From contig JBBQJT010000092.1 in assembly GCA_038326165.1 (NCBI GenBank), forward strand, positions 1-6,518: a DNA stretch of 6,518 bases, in the 5' to 3' direction. Below, piece by piece: positions 5,969 through 6,518 of this stretch (its first letter is position 1; each line of letters begins with the position of its first letter). The position numbers were made by a program, and so were the translations under genes. This DNA is from JAEUUM01 sp038326165. Lineage in GTDB: Bacteria > Bacteroidota > Bacteroidia > Chitinophagales > Saprospiraceae. The notes under the pieces were generated by a model. The model saw only the letters and a list, made by a program, of their open reading frames with translations. It was not told where the DNA came from and searched no databases.

Positions 5969-6226
5969 ATGAATGAGAATTTATTAAGGCAAGTAGAACT
6001 TATACTTGAAGAAATGAGAGCCAATATGATTCAATCAGCTAAAAGCAAAAACTTAGACTGGGTCAAATCAGAGAAATCCATCAATGGAGTGGTAATGGCA
6101 AATTTTAGTGTTTACGGATCTCACATCGTAAACGAAGTAATGAATAGACTTGGGTTAAGTAGTGAACAAGCAAACTCTCTGGTTGGTCAAGCGAAAGGAA
6201 ATTTGTACGATAAATACAATAAATAG
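5969..6226 (+). CDS. Hypothetical protein, 85 aa (cassette 2, gene 6)
   Basis: I do not recognise this protein. The N-terminal half is a likely helix, MNENLLRQVELILEEMRANM (1-20). A short strand-like stretch GVVMANFSVYGSHIV (40-54) follows, then a helix-turn-helix-sized segment NEVMNRLGLSSEQANSLVGQ (55-74). The last part resembles small DNA-binding or protein-docking helices only in shape; I do not claim a family. The ATG follows AAAAATAAAAATC. It is the last gene before site 3, ending about 30 bp from it, as cassette genes usually do. Confidence 0.72.
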   Translation: MNENLLRQVELILEEMRANMIQSAKSKNLDWVKSEKSINGVVMANFSVYGSHIVNEVMNRLGLSSEQANSLVGQAKGNLYDKYNK

Positions 6227-6258
6227 AGACGACCTTTTCAATGACAATGAAGAACGGA

Positions 6259-6388
6259 ACCTAACAAAGTGTAGCAGCAATAAGGGTTTCAGTGGTAAAT
6301 GAATCATTTTGCCCCGCTCAAACTTCGGTGTGGGTGGACAGTTTTGAAGCCCGCAATCCCTTACTGCTGCTACACTCAACCGTTATGT
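6259..6388 (+). repeat. attC-like recombination site 3 (130 bp palindrome)
   Basis: It runs from ACCTAAC (6259-6265) to GTTATGT (6382-6388). The arms AGTGTAGCAGCAATAAGGG (6268-6286) and its near-complement (6358-6376) pair at 18 of 19 positions, the best stem of the three. The loop sequence is unrelated to that of sites 1 and 2, while core 7-mers, arm length and spacing (2 nt left, 5 nt right) are the same. That argues for a shared structural class rather than simple copies. It closes cassette 2, and its inverse core continues the complementarity with the start of that cassette. Confidence 0.62.
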
Positions 6389-6518
6389 GTAACCTTAGCA
6401 GACACGATATAGACAACGAAAACAACAATGTATTATGACAGAAAATAAACCGACATCATTCAAAATTTTTATTGCAGTAATTACTATTACGGCTTTGGTT
6501 TTCTTGACAGCCACTCTT
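6383..6518 (+). mobile_element. Cassette 3 (5' part only)
   Basis: The region starts after the G|TT point of site 3 and runs to the window edge. The first 50 bases are a T-poor, A/C-rich leader like that of cassette 1, followed by the start of one gene. If the cassette model is right, its own site beyond the window should carry an inverse core reading GGTTACACATAAC or close to it. Confidence 0.4.
6435..6518 (+). CDS. Membrane protein, N-terminal fragment (runs off the window)
   Basis: Only 28 codons are visible. The polar start MTENKPTSFK is followed by a hydrophobic stretch IFIAVITITALVFLTATL, long enough to be one membrane helix with the N-terminus probably inside. Family and function cannot be told. 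The nearby ATG at 6428 gives only six codons before a stop, so 6435 is preferred. It lies about 50 bp after the cassette start. Confidence 0.55.
   Translation, partial: MTENKPTSFKIFIAVITITALVFLTATL

Larger units (their letters stand above)
4318..6382 (+). mobile_element. Cassette 2: six small unknown genes with its 3' attC-like site
   Basis: The boundaries are the G|TT points in the core 7-mers at 4317-4323 and 6382-6388. The start GTTAGGTTCCATTCT (4317-4331) is complementary to AGAACGGAACCTAAC (6251-6265) at 14 of 15 positions, the first ten without a mismatch. This links site 3 to this cassette. The cassette is about 2.1 kb and holds six genes in one orientation, all reading toward the site, where most known cassettes hold one. 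Codon style is AT-rich, as in cassette 1. Mobility is inferred from the boundaries only. Confidence 0.55.

Noticed and set aside
1..6518. Insertion sequence, CRISPR array or tRNA-based attachment site
   Set aside because: No transposase or integrase frame, no regularly spaced identical repeats, and no tRNA-like cloverleaf were found; the repeats seen are only the three palindromes and their internal copies.

Overview
The window looks like part of a gene-cassette array from a Bacteroidota-type genome. It is AT-rich, almost every start codon is preceded by A/T-rich sequence rather than a Shine-Dalgarno box (for example AAAATC directly before ATG), and all credible genes lie on the + strand. The phylum is inferred from this style, not from a marker gene.

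Three long imperfect palindromes of about 130 bp (13-144, 4192-4323, 6259-6388) divide the window. Each starts with an inverse-core-like 7-mer (GCCTAAC, GCATAAC, ACCTAAC), has two paired arms of 19-20 nt around a loop of about 70 nt, and ends with a core-like 7-mer (GTTATGC, GTTAGGT, GTTATGT). This resembles integron attC recombination sites. The strongest support is cassette logic: the first bases after each site are complementary to the start of the NEXT site. That is the pairing expected if each cassette carries its own site at its 3' end and is cut at G|TT. No integrase is visible, so an integron is an inference.

Cassette 1 (139-4317) carries a tightly spaced three-gene operon: a compact UvrD/Rep-like superfamily 1 helicase (304-1842), a DarT-like ADP-ribosyltransferase (1848-2528) and an ADP-ribosylglycohydrolase of the ARH/DraG family with an unassigned C-terminal extension (2528-4054). 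The transferase stop and hydrolase start overlap as TAATG. The likely reading is a toxin-antitoxin or anti-phage module. The transferase would modify nucleic acid (or protein), the hydrolase would reverse this in place of the macrodomain protein DarG, and the helicase would act on the DNA. A strong hairpin (4064-4129) follows the operon, and another lies in its leader.

Cassette 2 (4318-6382) carries six consecutive small genes encoding 96, 91, 78, 106, 121 and 85 residues. None is recognisable, none has an obvious signal peptide, and five of the six lack cysteine. They look like one operon of unknown function. Cassette 3 starts at 6383 and shows only the first 28 residues of a protein with an N-terminal hydrophobic segment before the window ends.

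The most notable points are the multi-gene cassettes, the DarT-like/ARH/helicase combination, and the unknown six-gene operon.
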